Part shown: one piece after another, positions 8,973 through 17,597 of the stretch
Layout: each line of letters begins with the position of its first letter
How positions within the stretch are numbered: the stretch's first letter is position 1
Source: a virus
IMG/VR virus record: IMGVR_UViG_3300030002_000003
Location: 1 to 64,000 of that record
DNA length: 64,000 nucleotides
Reading direction: 5' to 3' (one strand)
Program-made: the position numbers and the translations under genes
The notes under the pieces: generated by a model
Told to the model about the DNA's origin: nothing
Databases searched by the model: none
What the model saw: only the letters and a program-made list of their open reading frames with translations

Positions 8973-9146
8973 ATGGAAGAGGAATATTTTAAAATAAGTA
9001 TGGAAAAGGTTTTTGAACTAAGGAGTAGTGAAATTATTCAAGACATAAGAAGATTCTATCTAGATAAACTTGGTAAGGCTACTGCTGATATGCTAGATGC
9101 ATACGAACCTAAACCTTCTGAGATATTGAAACTATTCACTCGCTAA
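8973..9146 (+). CDS. 57-residue protein of unknown function
   Basis: A short frame from an ATG 2 bases past the previous stop (TAA-TATA-ATG) to a TAA at 9144-9146. The predicted product begins MEEEYFKISMEKVFEL and ends SEILKLFTR, is charged and probably helical. Tight spacing on both sides (10 bases to the next start) and codon use like the neighbours support translation. I do not recognise it. It fills what would otherwise be a 180-base hole in a compact operon. Confidence 0.6.
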   Translation: MEEEYFKISMEKVFELRSSEIIQDIRRFYLDKLGKATADMLDAYEPKPSEILKLFTR

Positions 9147-9156
9147 ATAAACTAAT

Positions 9157-9417
9157 ATGGAAGAGATAAAATTACCTACAGTCGTTAGTGATTCTCCTAT
9201 AGAACCAAAAAAAGTTTATCCACTAGTAGAGGAAATGACATTCAAAGCTCCAGTTAAGAGTGAGGAAGAAGGATACAGATTGCTAATGGCTATACAGGTA
9301 TTAGTTAATGAATTGGGATCAGAACAAATTTTATCAACGTATGACTATCTTATAAAGAATCCGTCAATGATTCAAAAAGCTAAGAAATATCTTCCGTATA
9401 TAAAAATGTTAACATGA
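9157..9417 (+). CDS. 86-residue protein of unknown function
   Basis: A small protein with a polar N-terminus and a C-terminal helix-rich part (EEEGYRLLMAIQVLVNELG). Its stop overlaps the next start by four bases (ATGA), showing translational coupling. No motif was recognised. It belongs to the small-gene group between capsid and tail ring genes, where crAss-like phages encode minor head proteins. That role is inferred from place only. Confidence 0.6.
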   Translation: MEEIKLPTVVSDSPIEPKKVYPLVEEMTFKAPVKSEEEGYRLLMAIQVLVNELGSEQILSTYDYLIKNPSMIQKAKKYLPYIKMLT

Positions 9418-9887
9418 CCAAATTTATAGAATTAATAGAGAAAGTATACCCATCTAAGAGTCAATCTAAACCAATGTCTGAAATATTCGAAGTTCTAGAC
9501 GATCACCTAGAAGCTATATGCATTAAAGACTTTACTACATATTCTGATGTTATAGAAGAGATGTGTATTATAGTGCATGGTCCATACTTCAATGTAGATA
9601 CTGCCACAAAAGCAGTCGCTGCGATGAAGAACGAAGATGGTACATTTGGACAAAAAGTTTCAATGGATGAAAGCAATATAGCTGCATCTGAACTTGGGAT
9701 CACATTTGATAAATTCACGGTATACGATTGGTACTATGTAATGAATATGATATATTCTGACTTTTGCGTAGTACTTGGACCTGATAATAAAGAAGTATAT
9801 AAACAATTAGCTAAGGCTTTTATAATGGATGCAGACGCCCCAGTTGGTAAAGCATTTCTTTATTACAAAGCAATGACTGATTTGTAG
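9414..9887 (+). CDS. 157-residue protein of unknown function in the head region
   Basis: The start ATG overlaps the previous gene stop, so the two are probably coupled. The protein is acidic and mainly helical: MTKFIELIEKVYPSKSQSK, then several amphipathic helices ending in GKAFLYYKAMTDL. No catalytic motif, cysteine cluster or membrane segment is visible. The coupling suggests it works with the 86-residue protein before it. A strong hairpin lies right after its TAG stop, marking the end of this small-gene group. Confidence 0.6.
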   Translation: MTKFIELIEKVYPSKSQSKPMSEIFEVLDDHLEAICIKDFTTYSDVIEEMCIIVHGPYFNVDTATKAVAAMKNEDGTFGQKVSMDESNIAASELGITFDKFTVYDWYYVMNMIYSDFCVVLGPDNKEVYKQLAKAFIMDADAPVGKAFLYYKAMTDL

Positions 9888-9894
9888 ATCACAT

Positions 9895-9929
9895 ATATAA
9901 GGCTAGCCCCTCAATCACTAGCCTTATAT
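9895..9929. terminator. 12-bp hairpin ending a small-gene group
   Basis: ATATAAGGCTAG pairs perfectly with CTAGCCTTATAT around an 11-base loop, starting 7 bases after a stop codon. Bases after the stem are mixed A/T without a clear T run, so efficiency as an intrinsic terminator is uncertain, but position and stem length indicate a transcript end, attenuator or processing site. The remaining intergenic stretch to 10021 holds a leader with a small hairpin and an AGGAG. Confidence 0.6.
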
Positions 9930-9986
9930 TGTACATATAGATTAGCTTCTATTTGTATAGCAAAACATTAAAACAATTAATTGCAC

Positions 9987-10005
9987 TTACGTTATCGTAA
10001 AGGAG
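9987..10005 (+). promoter_or_regulatory. Small hairpin directly before an AGGAG ribosome-binding-like site
   Basis: TTACG-TTAT-CGTAA forms a 5-bp hairpin, followed at once by AGGAG (10001-10005), 16 bases before the ATG at 10022. Most genes in this window lack a clear Shine-Dalgarno, so this one is unusual. The spacing to the ATG is too long for a standard site, so it may be coincidence. Confidence 0.25.
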
Positions 10006-10021
10006 AATTATACATACCCAT

Positions 10022-10774
10022 ATGGAAATATTACTAAAACATAAAAGAGTAGACCCTTGGTCCGGCGTTACTAAATATAAAAGCTGTTCTGATTATATCG
10101 CACCATCATTAACTAGATCTGGTAATCATCACACTGGCTTAACTCCAGAAGATGAATCGAGATTAGAAAAGGCGCTAGGCCTTGGAGAAAAAACACTAGC
10201 ACAATATAGTTCGTACTGGAATACATTCACTGTTAAAATTACAAACAGAGAATTAGTACTTGATACAGATCGTCCTTGGGATGAACTTCAATATCTATTC
10301 CTTAAAAATCACCACAGAGTTTCAAATGGCATTAACGATATGAAACCAAAAGCTGATTATGTACTTATAAATAAAGACTCGGAAGCACAAGAATCCAACA
10401 GACTTAACAAACGTAAGAGAGACGCTATTAAAGAATTTGACAAGATGTCATTAGAGGATATGCGTAAATGCTTACGATTATTCGGATATAAAGCAGATAC
10501 CATGTCTGCCGAATTGGTTGAGAGTAAATTATTTGAACTAGTTGAGAAAGACCCTGAAAAATTCTTCTTGAAGTGGGTTAATAACAAGACAAAAAATACT
10601 GAGTTTACAATACAGGCTGCTATAGCTAAAAATATTATGCGTAAGAATAAAAATGCATATTATTACGGTACTGAGATAATTGGCACTTCTATAGATGACG
10701 CTGTTGCGTTCTTAGATAATAAAAACAATCAAGATTTGAAGATGACTATCCTCAATGAGCTTGAAGTAAAATAA
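10022..10774 (+). CDS. Head-region protein of unknown function (250 residues)
   Basis: A basic protein with a start MEILLKHKRVDPWSGVTKYK, a tryptophan- and charge-rich first half, and a helical, lysine-rich middle (ESNRLNKRKRDAIKEFDKMS) followed by a segment DMRKCLRLFGYKADTMSAEL that looks like a small helical SAP- or HeH-type extension. This could bind nucleic acid, but that is a weak reading. It sits between small head genes and a ring-like protein and is separated from the next start by three bases. I do not recognise the family; a head or connector protein is likely by position. Confidence 0.55.
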   Translation: MEILLKHKRVDPWSGVTKYKSCSDYIAPSLTRSGNHHTGLTPEDESRLEKALGLGEKTLAQYSSYWNTFTVKITNRELVLDTDRPWDELQYLFLKNHHRVSNGINDMKPKADYVLINKDSEAQESNRLNKRKRDAIKEFDKMSLEDMRKCLRLFGYKADTMSAELVESKLFELVEKDPEKFFLKWVNNKTKNTEFTIQAAIAKNIMRKNKNAYYYGTEIIGTSIDDAVAFLDNKNNQDLKMTILNELEVK

Positions 10775-10777
10775 TAT

Positions 10778-11731
10778 ATGACATTAAAAGAGTTACATAG
10801 AATTTGGGATATAGAGCTAGACAAACTAAACGTGTCTAGCTATCCTTCATTTCTTCCAGAAGAAAAGGATTATTGGATTAACGCCTCTACACAAAGATTC
10901 ATCAAAACTAGGTACTCTGGACTAAATTCACATAGAGCTGGATTCCAGCAAAATCAAAAAAGGAGCGACGACTTAAGAACTGTTATTAAGACAGTGGAAT
11001 ATGACGTAACTCCATTTAATTATTCGAAAACGTATTTCATGGGAGATACTGTAGTTAGTAGAGGATTTTATTATAAATGCAAAATAGATGATATCTCTGG
11101 GGATATATTTGAGTCTCAATGGGATTCTATATCTACATCAGAAAATTCTGTCTATTTTCCATACCCTTTAGACTACATGATAACTGTTGGAGAGTTTGCA
11201 AAAGTTGGTACATTTGTTGCCACCGAACTTCCCGATAATAGATTCACTCCTGACAATATATTAATCCGCAGAAGAAATGATATTACTGAGGCTACTATAG
11301 AGAACTTGGATTCTAAGTTAAATAATTCAATAGCTCCTCATTTATTTCATAATAATACTGCTAAGCCATTGAGGGCATTTACTGACGACTCTATATCATT
11401 GTATACCGACAGTAACTATTATGTATCTAAATACGGGTTGACTTACATATTTCTACCTGAGAAGATAGATACATATAAGTATCCTACATTCAACCAGAGT
11501 CTTTCTTATGTAATTGGAGATAAGGTTCTATATAATGGACAACATTATGTATGTACACAGGACAGGCCAGGTGGAGCATTTAATATGGATTACTTCGAAG
11601 AAATTAAAATTATAACAATGCCAGAACATACTTGGGATGAAATACTAGTAGGAGCTGTTCGATTAGCATTGGAAAATATCTCTGAGTCAAGGTATCAAAC
11701 CTATGCAGCAGAGTCTCAGGCAACTGAGTAA
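10778..11731 (+). CDS. Tail ring or head-connector protein with two carbohydrate-binding-like inserts
   Basis: A 317-residue protein. The ends look like a ring or adaptor protein of crAss-like phages: MTLKELHRIWDIELDKLN at the start and EHTWDEILVGAVRLALE near the end. Two internal segments, about residues 80-118 and 238-278, share the pattern Y-x2-GD-x-V-x3-G-x-x-Y-x-C (YFMGDTVVSRGFYYKC and YVIGDKVLYNGQHYVC) typical of small CBM5/12-type carbohydrate-binding modules. These would lie on the outside of a ring and could touch surface glycans. Ring identity comes from position and general pattern; the inserts are seen directly. Confidence 0.6.
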   Translation: MTLKELHRIWDIELDKLNVSSYPSFLPEEKDYWINASTQRFIKTRYSGLNSHRAGFQQNQKRSDDLRTVIKTVEYDVTPFNYSKTYFMGDTVVSRGFYYKCKIDDISGDIFESQWDSISTSENSVYFPYPLDYMITVGEFAKVGTFVATELPDNRFTPDNILIRRRNDITEATIENLDSKLNNSIAPHLFHNNTAKPLRAFTDDSISLYTDSNYYVSKYGLTYIFLPEKIDTYKYPTFNQSLSYVIGDKVLYNGQHYVCTQDRPGGAFNMDYFEEIKIITMPEHTWDEILVGAVRLALENISESRYQTYAAESQATE

Positions 11732-11837
11732 AGTTCTCAGTCTTAGTTTAACGTGGAACCCTTTAACGGTAGTAGAGCGACTAGACTATAGTTAAGCTGA
11801 GTTTTAAAGAACAATTAACTATAAAAATTAAAATATT
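11732..11837 (+). other. Noncoding leader with nested inverted repeats
   Basis: This 106-base gap before a probably highly expressed gene contains CTCAG (11736-11740) paired with CTGAG (11797-11801) and TTAAC (11748-11752) paired with GTTAA (11791-11795), plus two copies of TTTAACG. Nothing codes here. It may form a structured 5' leader or carry a promoter. The stretch ends in an A/T-rich leader typical of Bacteroidota starts. Confidence 0.35.
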
Positions 11838-12809
11838 ATGATGCAAAAACCAAATACCGTATTTGTCGGTAAACAAACTTACGTAACACAAAAAGCACCT
11901 GGTGCTGCCAATGCTTTAACTGTTGGTGATATTGTTGTTATCAACCCAGCAAACGGTAATGTTTGTGCAATCGCAGATCTTACTTCTGCAGTAGAATCTA
12001 TCCAATTAGGATATGTAAAGGCTGTAGGAACTTTGACTCAAGATGCTACAATAATTAAAACATCGCCAATCAGCAGAAAGAAAATTACCAGTATCACTCC
12101 AGACGGAACTTGCGCTTATGTTGCAAAAACTGAAGCTTCCTCTGTAGTTGAATTCTCTGGTGTAACTCCTACTGTTGGAAATCGTTACGTTCTTCGTATT
12201 GTATACAAAGATCTTTACGAACATCCAGGTCAATTTACTCACTCTTATGAAGTTATCGCTACTAGCGTAAATCCTGCAGTCCTGTCTGCCGCTTTTGCTG
12301 CTCGTATTAATGCTCATGTTGGAGCCAGAGTAACTGCAACAGATGATGGTACTTCTACTTTGACTATTACTGCTAAAGTAATCACAGGAATGGGAACTGA
12401 TGGCGTTAATGCTATTACTCCTTATTCTCAAGTTGCTATGGAGGTATTTGCTTATGTAACTAACCCTACTGCTGCATTTAGCTCACAAGACGCTGTTACT
12501 GGTCTAACCATTACTACCGTTCAAAGCAAACCTGGTCGTGGAAATTGGAAAATAGTTAGAGATCGTGAACGTGAAGCTCTTGGATATAAAGGTATTACTT
12601 ACCGTACTGAATTCCCAGTTATTCAACCTGACTTAAACGTTGATTCAACTAAAACTTATGATACGCTTACATTAGAGTTTTCTAAAGCATATCAAAGCCC
12701 TGACAATCAATATATAAAATCTACTGACCTAGCATCTGAGATTTATATCGTTGCTGGTAATGGAGCAGAAGCGTTGAGAGACGGAATCGCTGCATGGATG
12801 ATTGCCTAA
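11838..12809 (+). CDS. Probable abundant virion protein (323 residues)
   Basis: A beta-rich, alanine- and threonine-rich protein without cysteine clusters or catalytic motifs; it begins MMQKPNTVFVGKQTYVTQK and ends in GAEALRDGIAAWMIA. Like the capsid gene it uses CGT arginine codons often (RYVLRIV, RDREREALGYKG) and reads as codon-optimised, unlike the AGA-rich genes around it. This suggests a high-copy structural protein, for example an auxiliary capsid or tail protein. It has its own leader and a terminator right after it, so it may be a separately controlled transcript. Exact role unknown. Confidence 0.6.
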   Translation: MMQKPNTVFVGKQTYVTQKAPGAANALTVGDIVVINPANGNVCAIADLTSAVESIQLGYVKAVGTLTQDATIIKTSPISRKKITSITPDGTCAYVAKTEASSVVEFSGVTPTVGNRYVLRIVYKDLYEHPGQFTHSYEVIATSVNPAVLSAAFAARINAHVGARVTATDDGTSTLTITAKVITGMGTDGVNAITPYSQVAMEVFAYVTNPTAAFSSQDAVTGLTITTVQSKPGRGNWKIVRDREREALGYKGITYRTEFPVIQPDLNVDSTKTYDTLTLEFSKAYQSPDNQYIKSTDLASEIYIVAGNGAEALRDGIAAWMIA

Positions 12810-12825
12810 TCAAAATAAATAATGG

Positions 12826-12851
12826 AGGCGGCTGTAATGGTCGCCTTTTTT
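12826..12851 (+). terminator. Rho-independent terminator
   Basis: AGGCG (12826-12830) pairs with CGCCT (12842-12846) over an 11-base loop, followed by a run of six T. It lies 16 bases after the stop of the abundant virion protein gene and is the most classical + strand terminator of the head region. The rest of the 99-base gap up to 12908 is a leader with no gene. Confidence 0.7.
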
Positions 12852-12908
12852 ATTACCAAAAAATACGGGTTGCTACCTAAATAGCTGAATAAACTTAATA
12901 AAAAACTT

Positions 12909-14390
12909 ATGATAAATAGAGCATTTACTAAAACGTACGCAAGTACTATAGCCCCATCTCCATCAATGAATTGTCTTTGGATGGACCTATCCGCTGATCC
13001 TTATGGCTCAGTAATAAAATATTTTAATGGCAGCTCATGGGCTTCTGACGCTAGCGATACATTAGTATCTCCTAGTTTATCTGGTATACCTACTGCCCCT
13101 ACCGCTACAGTTGGTACTAATACTACTCAATTAGCCACTACCGGGTTTGTTTCTACAGCTGCTGCTTTGAAGGCCGATAAGGAAAATCCAACGTTTACTG
13201 GCGTTATATCTAGATCTGGTACAGGGACTCCTGCAGCTTTATCTGGGTTAAGTTATCAATCATGGGATACTGTATCTGGAGTATTTCAAAATAATATACA
13301 GAATTTATCTAATTCCGCTACAGCGTCAACTGACTTAGTCGCTACAGCTGATTCTGGCAATGATACTACTAATTACGTAGACTTTGGTATAAATGGATCT
13401 GGATATTCAGTTGGAACATGGACCATAAACGGGGCTCTTGATGGATATTTATATTCTCAATCAAGCAATATTGCAGTTGGTACTGCCACTTCTGGAAAGA
13501 ATTTAGTTCTATTTACTGGAGGCACTTTGGCGGCTAATGCTAGATTAACTCTTAGTGATTCAATGTCAACGTTCTCTGGGTTGGTTTCATCCCCTAATGT
13601 CATAGAAGGGTATGCAACAGTAGCTACAGCTGGAGCAACTACTACATTTGTAGCAACTAGCCCATATCAACAATACTTTACTGGTACTTTAGCGCAAACA
13701 GTTGTTATGCCAGTTGTTACTACTCTCACTAATGGTCAGCAATGGTTAATCACAAATAACTCTACAGGATTAGTAACTGTTAATACTTCTGGTGCTAATG
13801 CATTGATAGTCCTTGTTAGTGGTACTTCTGCTTCAATTACATGTATAAATACTGCTGGAGGAACTGGAGTTGCTTCGTGGAATGTACAATATTCTGGCGC
13901 AAATTCAGCCACTGGTAAAAAATTAATATCTAACAACACATTGACTTTGGCTGGTACTGATGCTACCACAATGACCTTCCCTTCTACTTCTGCTACCATA
14001 GCCAGGGCTGACGCTACTGGTAATGCTGGTGCTTTATTACACTCTGGCTCAGCTGGTATAGGTTATACTACTGGTGCTGGCGGTACAGTTACTCAATTAA
14101 CATCCAAGGCTACTGCTTTTACATTAAGCAAATTGTGTGGAACAATAATAACCGCCGCTGATGCATTAGCTTCTCAAACTACAGTTACTTCTACATGGAC
14201 CAATACTACTATAGCTGCAAATGATATAATCATAGCTACTCATATTAGTGGAGGTACTCTTGGAGCATATAATATATGTGTTGCTGCTGGCGCTGGTACA
14301 GCTACAGTCTCAATAAGAAATGTTGCTGCTGTTTCACTGTCAGAAGCTATCACTATTAGATATACAGTACTTAAAGGAGTAGTTGCTTAA
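12909..14390 (+). CDS. Tail fibre or appendage protein
   Basis: A 493-residue beta-rich, threonine-, alanine- and serine-rich protein. It contains the phage fibre repeat PTAPTATVGTNTTQLATTGFV at about residues 61-80, a motif frequent in tail fibres, and a C-terminal part (GIGYTTGAGGTVTQLTSK then LCGTIITAADAL and SLSEAITIRYTVLKG) that I recognise as a common fibre end domain. Trimeric beta-helical fibres of this type recognise the host surface. It opens the fibre module and is followed 11 bases later by a small adaptor-like gene. Receptor specificity cannot be read from the sequence. Confidence 0.75.
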   Translation: MINRAFTKTYASTIAPSPSMNCLWMDLSADPYGSVIKYFNGSSWASDASDTLVSPSLSGIPTAPTATVGTNTTQLATTGFVSTAAALKADKENPTFTGVISRSGTGTPAALSGLSYQSWDTVSGVFQNNIQNLSNSATASTDLVATADSGNDTTNYVDFGINGSGYSVGTWTINGALDGYLYSQSSNIAVGTATSGKNLVLFTGGTLAANARLTLSDSMSTFSGLVSSPNVIEGYATVATAGATTTFVATSPYQQYFTGTLAQTVVMPVVTTLTNGQQWLITNNSTGLVTVNTSGANALIVLVSGTSASITCINTAGGTGVASWNVQYSGANSATGKKLISNNTLTLAGTDATTMTFPSTSATIARADATGNAGALLHSGSAGIGYTTGAGGTVTQLTSKATAFTLSKLCGTIITAADALASQTTVTSTWTNTTIAANDIIIATHISGGTLGAYNICVAAGAGTATVSIRNVAAVSLSEAITIRYTVLKGVVA

Positions 14391-14401
14391 TATTGTTATA
14401 T

Positions 14402-14791
14402 ATGAAAAAATACCAAGGAGAAGATATATACTTTTCATTAAACTTCAGCAATTCTAGTAATGTAAATATATCTAGCTTTGATGATTTGGAAAATGTAATA
14501 GTATACGCGTACACAGGTGAAAATGACATAGTTAAATTCTCTAGGGATCTCAAAGAAGGGTATGAGCCATTGACTTCATTCAGCTCAACTAATTTAAAAG
14601 GGGTTATTAGGAGTGAATTTACTAAACTAATGACCGGTCAGATAATGCTAGATATAATGTGCATAGCCACTTCTATAGATGGAGATAAGGCTGACAATAT
14701 TATACAAAGAGCAATGTCTGGAATATATATATTGCCAAGCATAATTAAAGATGAGGCGGTAAATGAAATACCAGTAATAATTCCGGAATAA
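14402..14791 (+). CDS. Small fibre adaptor-like protein
   Basis: A 129-residue protein. I start it at the ATG at 14402; a TTG at 14393 in the same frame gives three extra residues but is less likely. It reads MKKYQGEDIYFSLNFSN and has alternating beta segments (VIVYAYTGENDIVKF, IMLDIMCIATS), resembling the small beta-sandwich adaptors that attach fibres to the tail in phages with BppU-like N-terminal domains. It lies between two fibre genes, which fits an adaptor. The family match is by pattern only. Confidence 0.5.
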   Translation: MKKYQGEDIYFSLNFSNSSNVNISSFDDLENVIVYAYTGENDIVKFSRDLKEGYEPLTSFSSTNLKGVIRSEFTKLMTGQIMLDIMCIATSIDGDKADNIIQRAMSGIYILPSIIKDEAVNEIPVIIPE

Positions 14792-14801
14792 ATACTAATC
14801 A

Positions 14802-17597
14802 ATGACATTAGAATTCAATCAGGCAGAAGAATCTGTAATATCAATAGACAATGTTATTGGAAATATTGATTTATCATTAAGCATAGAATCACCGTCAGTT
14901 GAGGCTATTCCTGTAGATGTCGTTTTAAGCGCTTCTAATGAACTTAATATTGAAGTAGTATTAGATAACCAAGAGGTACCTTTAAGTGTCACTATAGAGC
15001 CGCAAATGGCCTTAAACGTCGATATAACTACTAATGATTCCATAGACTTTACTATAGACGTAAATACAGATATAAATAAGGGGGATAAAGGAGATCAAGG
15101 CTCTGATGGCCAGCCTGGTCCAAAAGGCGATAAGGGAGACAAAGGTGATAGAGGAGATACTGGAGCTACTGGACAAACAGGCAATACTGGCTCTACCGGT
15201 TCTATTGGACCTAAAGGAGATAAAGGCGATAAGGGAGACTTAGGCCTTACTGGCGCTAAAGGCGATAAAGGAGATCAAGGGAATCAAGGTTTTAAAGGAG
15301 ATAAGGGTGATACTGGACTTTCCGGAGACAAAGGTGATCAAGGAATGCCTGGAGCTGAAGGGCCACAAGGGATACAGGGTGCACCTGGACAAGACGGGTT
15401 AACTACCTCAGTAAATGGAGTAACTCAAATAAATGGCAACGTTACATTAACTAAAGCTGATATAGGTCTTGTTAATGTAGATAATACTAGTGATCTAAAT
15501 AAGCCAATATCTACTGCAACTCAAAGCGCATTAGATTTAAAGCTTGGTCTTAACACTCCAATAACTGCTGGATCTAATTCCAAGATAACATACGACTCTC
15601 ATGGACTCGTTGTAAGCTCATCTAAGGCTGATATAAGCGACATAAATAATTTAACTAGTGCTTTATCAAATAAACTAGAAACGTCGCTTAAAGGTGCTAT
15701 AAATGGCCTTGCCGAACTTGATTCAAGTGGATTTGTAAAGAACTCCCAATTGCCGTCATATGTAGATGATGTTTTGGAGTACTCATCAATAACCCTATTC
15801 CCAGCTACTGGAGAATCCGGTAAGATCTATATAGACACCACTACTAATCTTACATATAGATGGAGTGGCAGTATATATGCTCTTATTAGCCAATCATTGG
15901 CATTAGGAGAAACTTCTTCTACGGCGTATAGAGGAGATAGGGGAAAGACTGCATATGACCACTCTCAGATAATAACTGGAAATCCTCATAATACATCTAA
16001 GACCGATATAGGTTTATCTAATGTCCCAAATCTTTCATTTTCTGGATCTAATACTGGTGATGAGACAATTACAACTATTAAAACTAAGTTAGGTGTAACT
16101 ACGTTAAGTGGTAGTAACACTGGAGATCAAACTTTATCTGGCCTTGGCGGTCAACCACAATTAAACGGGACTGGATTTGTTAAGTCTAGTGGAACTACGG
16201 TTAGTTACGATAATTCATCATACTACTTAGCGTCAAATCCTAATAGTTATATTAGCGGAATAACTAAAGCTAATGTTGAATCAGTTCTTACTGGCTTAAT
16301 AACTACTCACACGCACAACTACCTATCTAGTTTTACTGAAACAGACCCTATATTTACTGCATGGAATAAATCTACTGGTATAAGCATTACTAAGTCGCAG
16401 GTTAGTAATTTTCCAACTAACCTAAGTCAATTTACAAATAATCTTGGTAACTATGGTGGTTGGATAACAGGTATAAATAGTGGAATGGTGACTACTGCTT
16501 TAGGCTACACCCCATGGAACACTAGTAGTCACCCTACTACAATTAGTGGATATGGAATAACAGATATACCTACTTATAGTGGAAGTAATTTCATACTAAA
16601 CCAAAATGCTTCTGCTCAATCTGCAAATATGTGGATTAGTGGGGTTGCTCGCGCTAATTCACATATTAGAACAGGAGTTGATGCAACTATGTTTCTTGGA
16701 GTTGGTGGTGATATATCGGGGGGTTATTCATCAACAGATTTTATATTGTTTAATACTGGTGGTGATGCTTATTTACTTGGTACTGGTGCTCAAGGATTAA
16801 AAATATCTGCAACGACAGGAGCAGCAACTTTTGCTTCTATTGTAAATGCTACTCAACTTCAATCAACAGTAGCAACTGGAACTTCTCCACTTACTGTAAA
16901 TTCTACTACAATAGTTAGTAACTTGAATGCAGAATATCTTGGTAATAAATCAGAATCTAGTTATTTTGTAGGAGAACTTGGAAACGCAACAGGTCAAAAT
17001 GCCAATGATTTAACAAGACATGCTGGTTATAATGTATTTGGCATGCCTTCATCATTAAACTATCCTATAGATGGTGGATATGGTTCCGTTTTAAATTTTA
17101 ATACTTACTATGGAACTCAATTATATTTTAATTACGATGGCTCTAGTATGTATTTTAGAAGTACTAGACAGGTAGTAAGTCCATGGAATAAGGTATATCA
17201 CTCAGGCAATCTAACAAATACTTTATCAACTAACTACCTTCCTAAATGGAATGGTAGTAGTATGGTAAATAGTTTGATTAGCGAAAGCGGAAGTTCTATT
17301 TCTGTAAGCGGAACCGTTACTGCCAGTAACTTTATTCTATCATCAGATAGAACCTTAAAAACCAATATTCAACCAATTATTAAAGACTATAGCAGACTTA
17401 ATTTAGTATCATTTAATTTTAAAAATAACTTAGATGAACTTAGATTTGGTACTATTGCTCAAGATTTACTTAGTAATGGATTTGATGAATTTGTAACTGG
17501 AGACAAAGAGGGTGAATACAAAGTAAAATATATTGATTTATTGGTAGCTAAAATAGCATACTTAGAAGTTGAGATAAATAAACTAAAGAATAAATAG
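14802..17597 (+). CDS. Collagen-like tail fibre with S74 chaperone domain
   Basis: A 931-residue fibre. Order: a beta-rich N-terminal part (1-92), a collagen-like Gly-X-Y stalk (94-199), a middle made of fibre segments with repeats such as SGSNTGDETITT and SGSNTGDQTLSG, and a C-terminal Peptidase_S74 intramolecular chaperone (about 847-931). The chaperone contains Ser848 and Lys853 with the five-residue spacing of the autocleavage dyad of this family (SDRTLKTNI), then a coiled coil at the very end. Such domains help trimer folding and are then cut off. The stop codon is followed directly by the next ATG (TAG ATG), so translation is coupled. Host-binding is expected of the fibre. Confidence 0.85.
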   Translation: MTLEFNQAEESVISIDNVIGNIDLSLSIESPSVEAIPVDVVLSASNELNIEVVLDNQEVPLSVTIEPQMALNVDITTNDSIDFTIDVNTDINKGDKGDQGSDGQPGPKGDKGDKGDRGDTGATGQTGNTGSTGSIGPKGDKGDKGDLGLTGAKGDKGDQGNQGFKGDKGDTGLSGDKGDQGMPGAEGPQGIQGAPGQDGLTTSVNGVTQINGNVTLTKADIGLVNVDNTSDLNKPISTATQSALDLKLGLNTPITAGSNSKITYDSHGLVVSSSKADISDINNLTSALSNKLETSLKGAINGLAELDSSGFVKNSQLPSYVDDVLEYSSITLFPATGESGKIYIDTTTNLTYRWSGSIYALISQSLALGETSSTAYRGDRGKTAYDHSQIITGNPHNTSKTDIGLSNVPNLSFSGSNTGDETITTIKTKLGVTTLSGSNTGDQTLSGLGGQPQLNGTGFVKSSGTTVSYDNSSYYLASNPNSYISGITKANVESVLTGLITTHTHNYLSSFTETDPIFTAWNKSTGISITKSQVSNFPTNLSQFTNNLGNYGGWITGINSGMVTTALGYTPWNTSSHPTTISGYGITDIPTYSGSNFILNQNASAQSANMWISGVARANSHIRTGVDATMFLGVGGDISGGYSSTDFILFNTGGDAYLLGTGAQGLKISATTGAATFASIVNATQLQSTVATGTSPLTVNSTTIVSNLNAEYLGNKSESSYFVGELGNATGQNANDLTRHAGYNVFGMPSSLNYPIDGGYGSVLNFNTYYGTQLYFNYDGSSMYFRSTRQVVSPWNKVYHSGNLTNTLSTNYLPKWNGSSMVNSLISESGSSISVSGTVTASNFILSSDRTLKTNIQPIIKDYSRLNLVSFNFKNNLDELRFGTIAQDLLSNGFDEFVTGDKEGEYKVKYIDLLVAKIAYLEVEINKLKNK
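15081..15398 (+). repeat. Collagen-like Gly-X-Y coding repeat
   Basis: About 35 consecutive Gly-X-Y triplets (GDK, GDR, GDT, GPK types dominate), encoded by imperfect repeats of GGAGATAAAGG-like units. In phage fibres such stretches form a triple-helical stalk. The DNA repeats invite expansion and contraction, so stalk length may vary between strains. Confidence 0.9.

Noticed and set aside
12822-12884. 20-residue + strand frame starting MEAAVMVAFF
   Set aside because: It covers a clear Rho-independent terminator and has no spacing or coding signal.
14393-14401. TTG start for the fibre adaptor gene
   Set aside because: An ATG three codons later has the better context and avoids a rare start codon.
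15081-15398. Collagen repeat as a sequencing or assembly artefact
   Set aside because: The repeats are imperfect in DNA and keep Gly-X-Y without frame breaks, so they are a real coding stalk.
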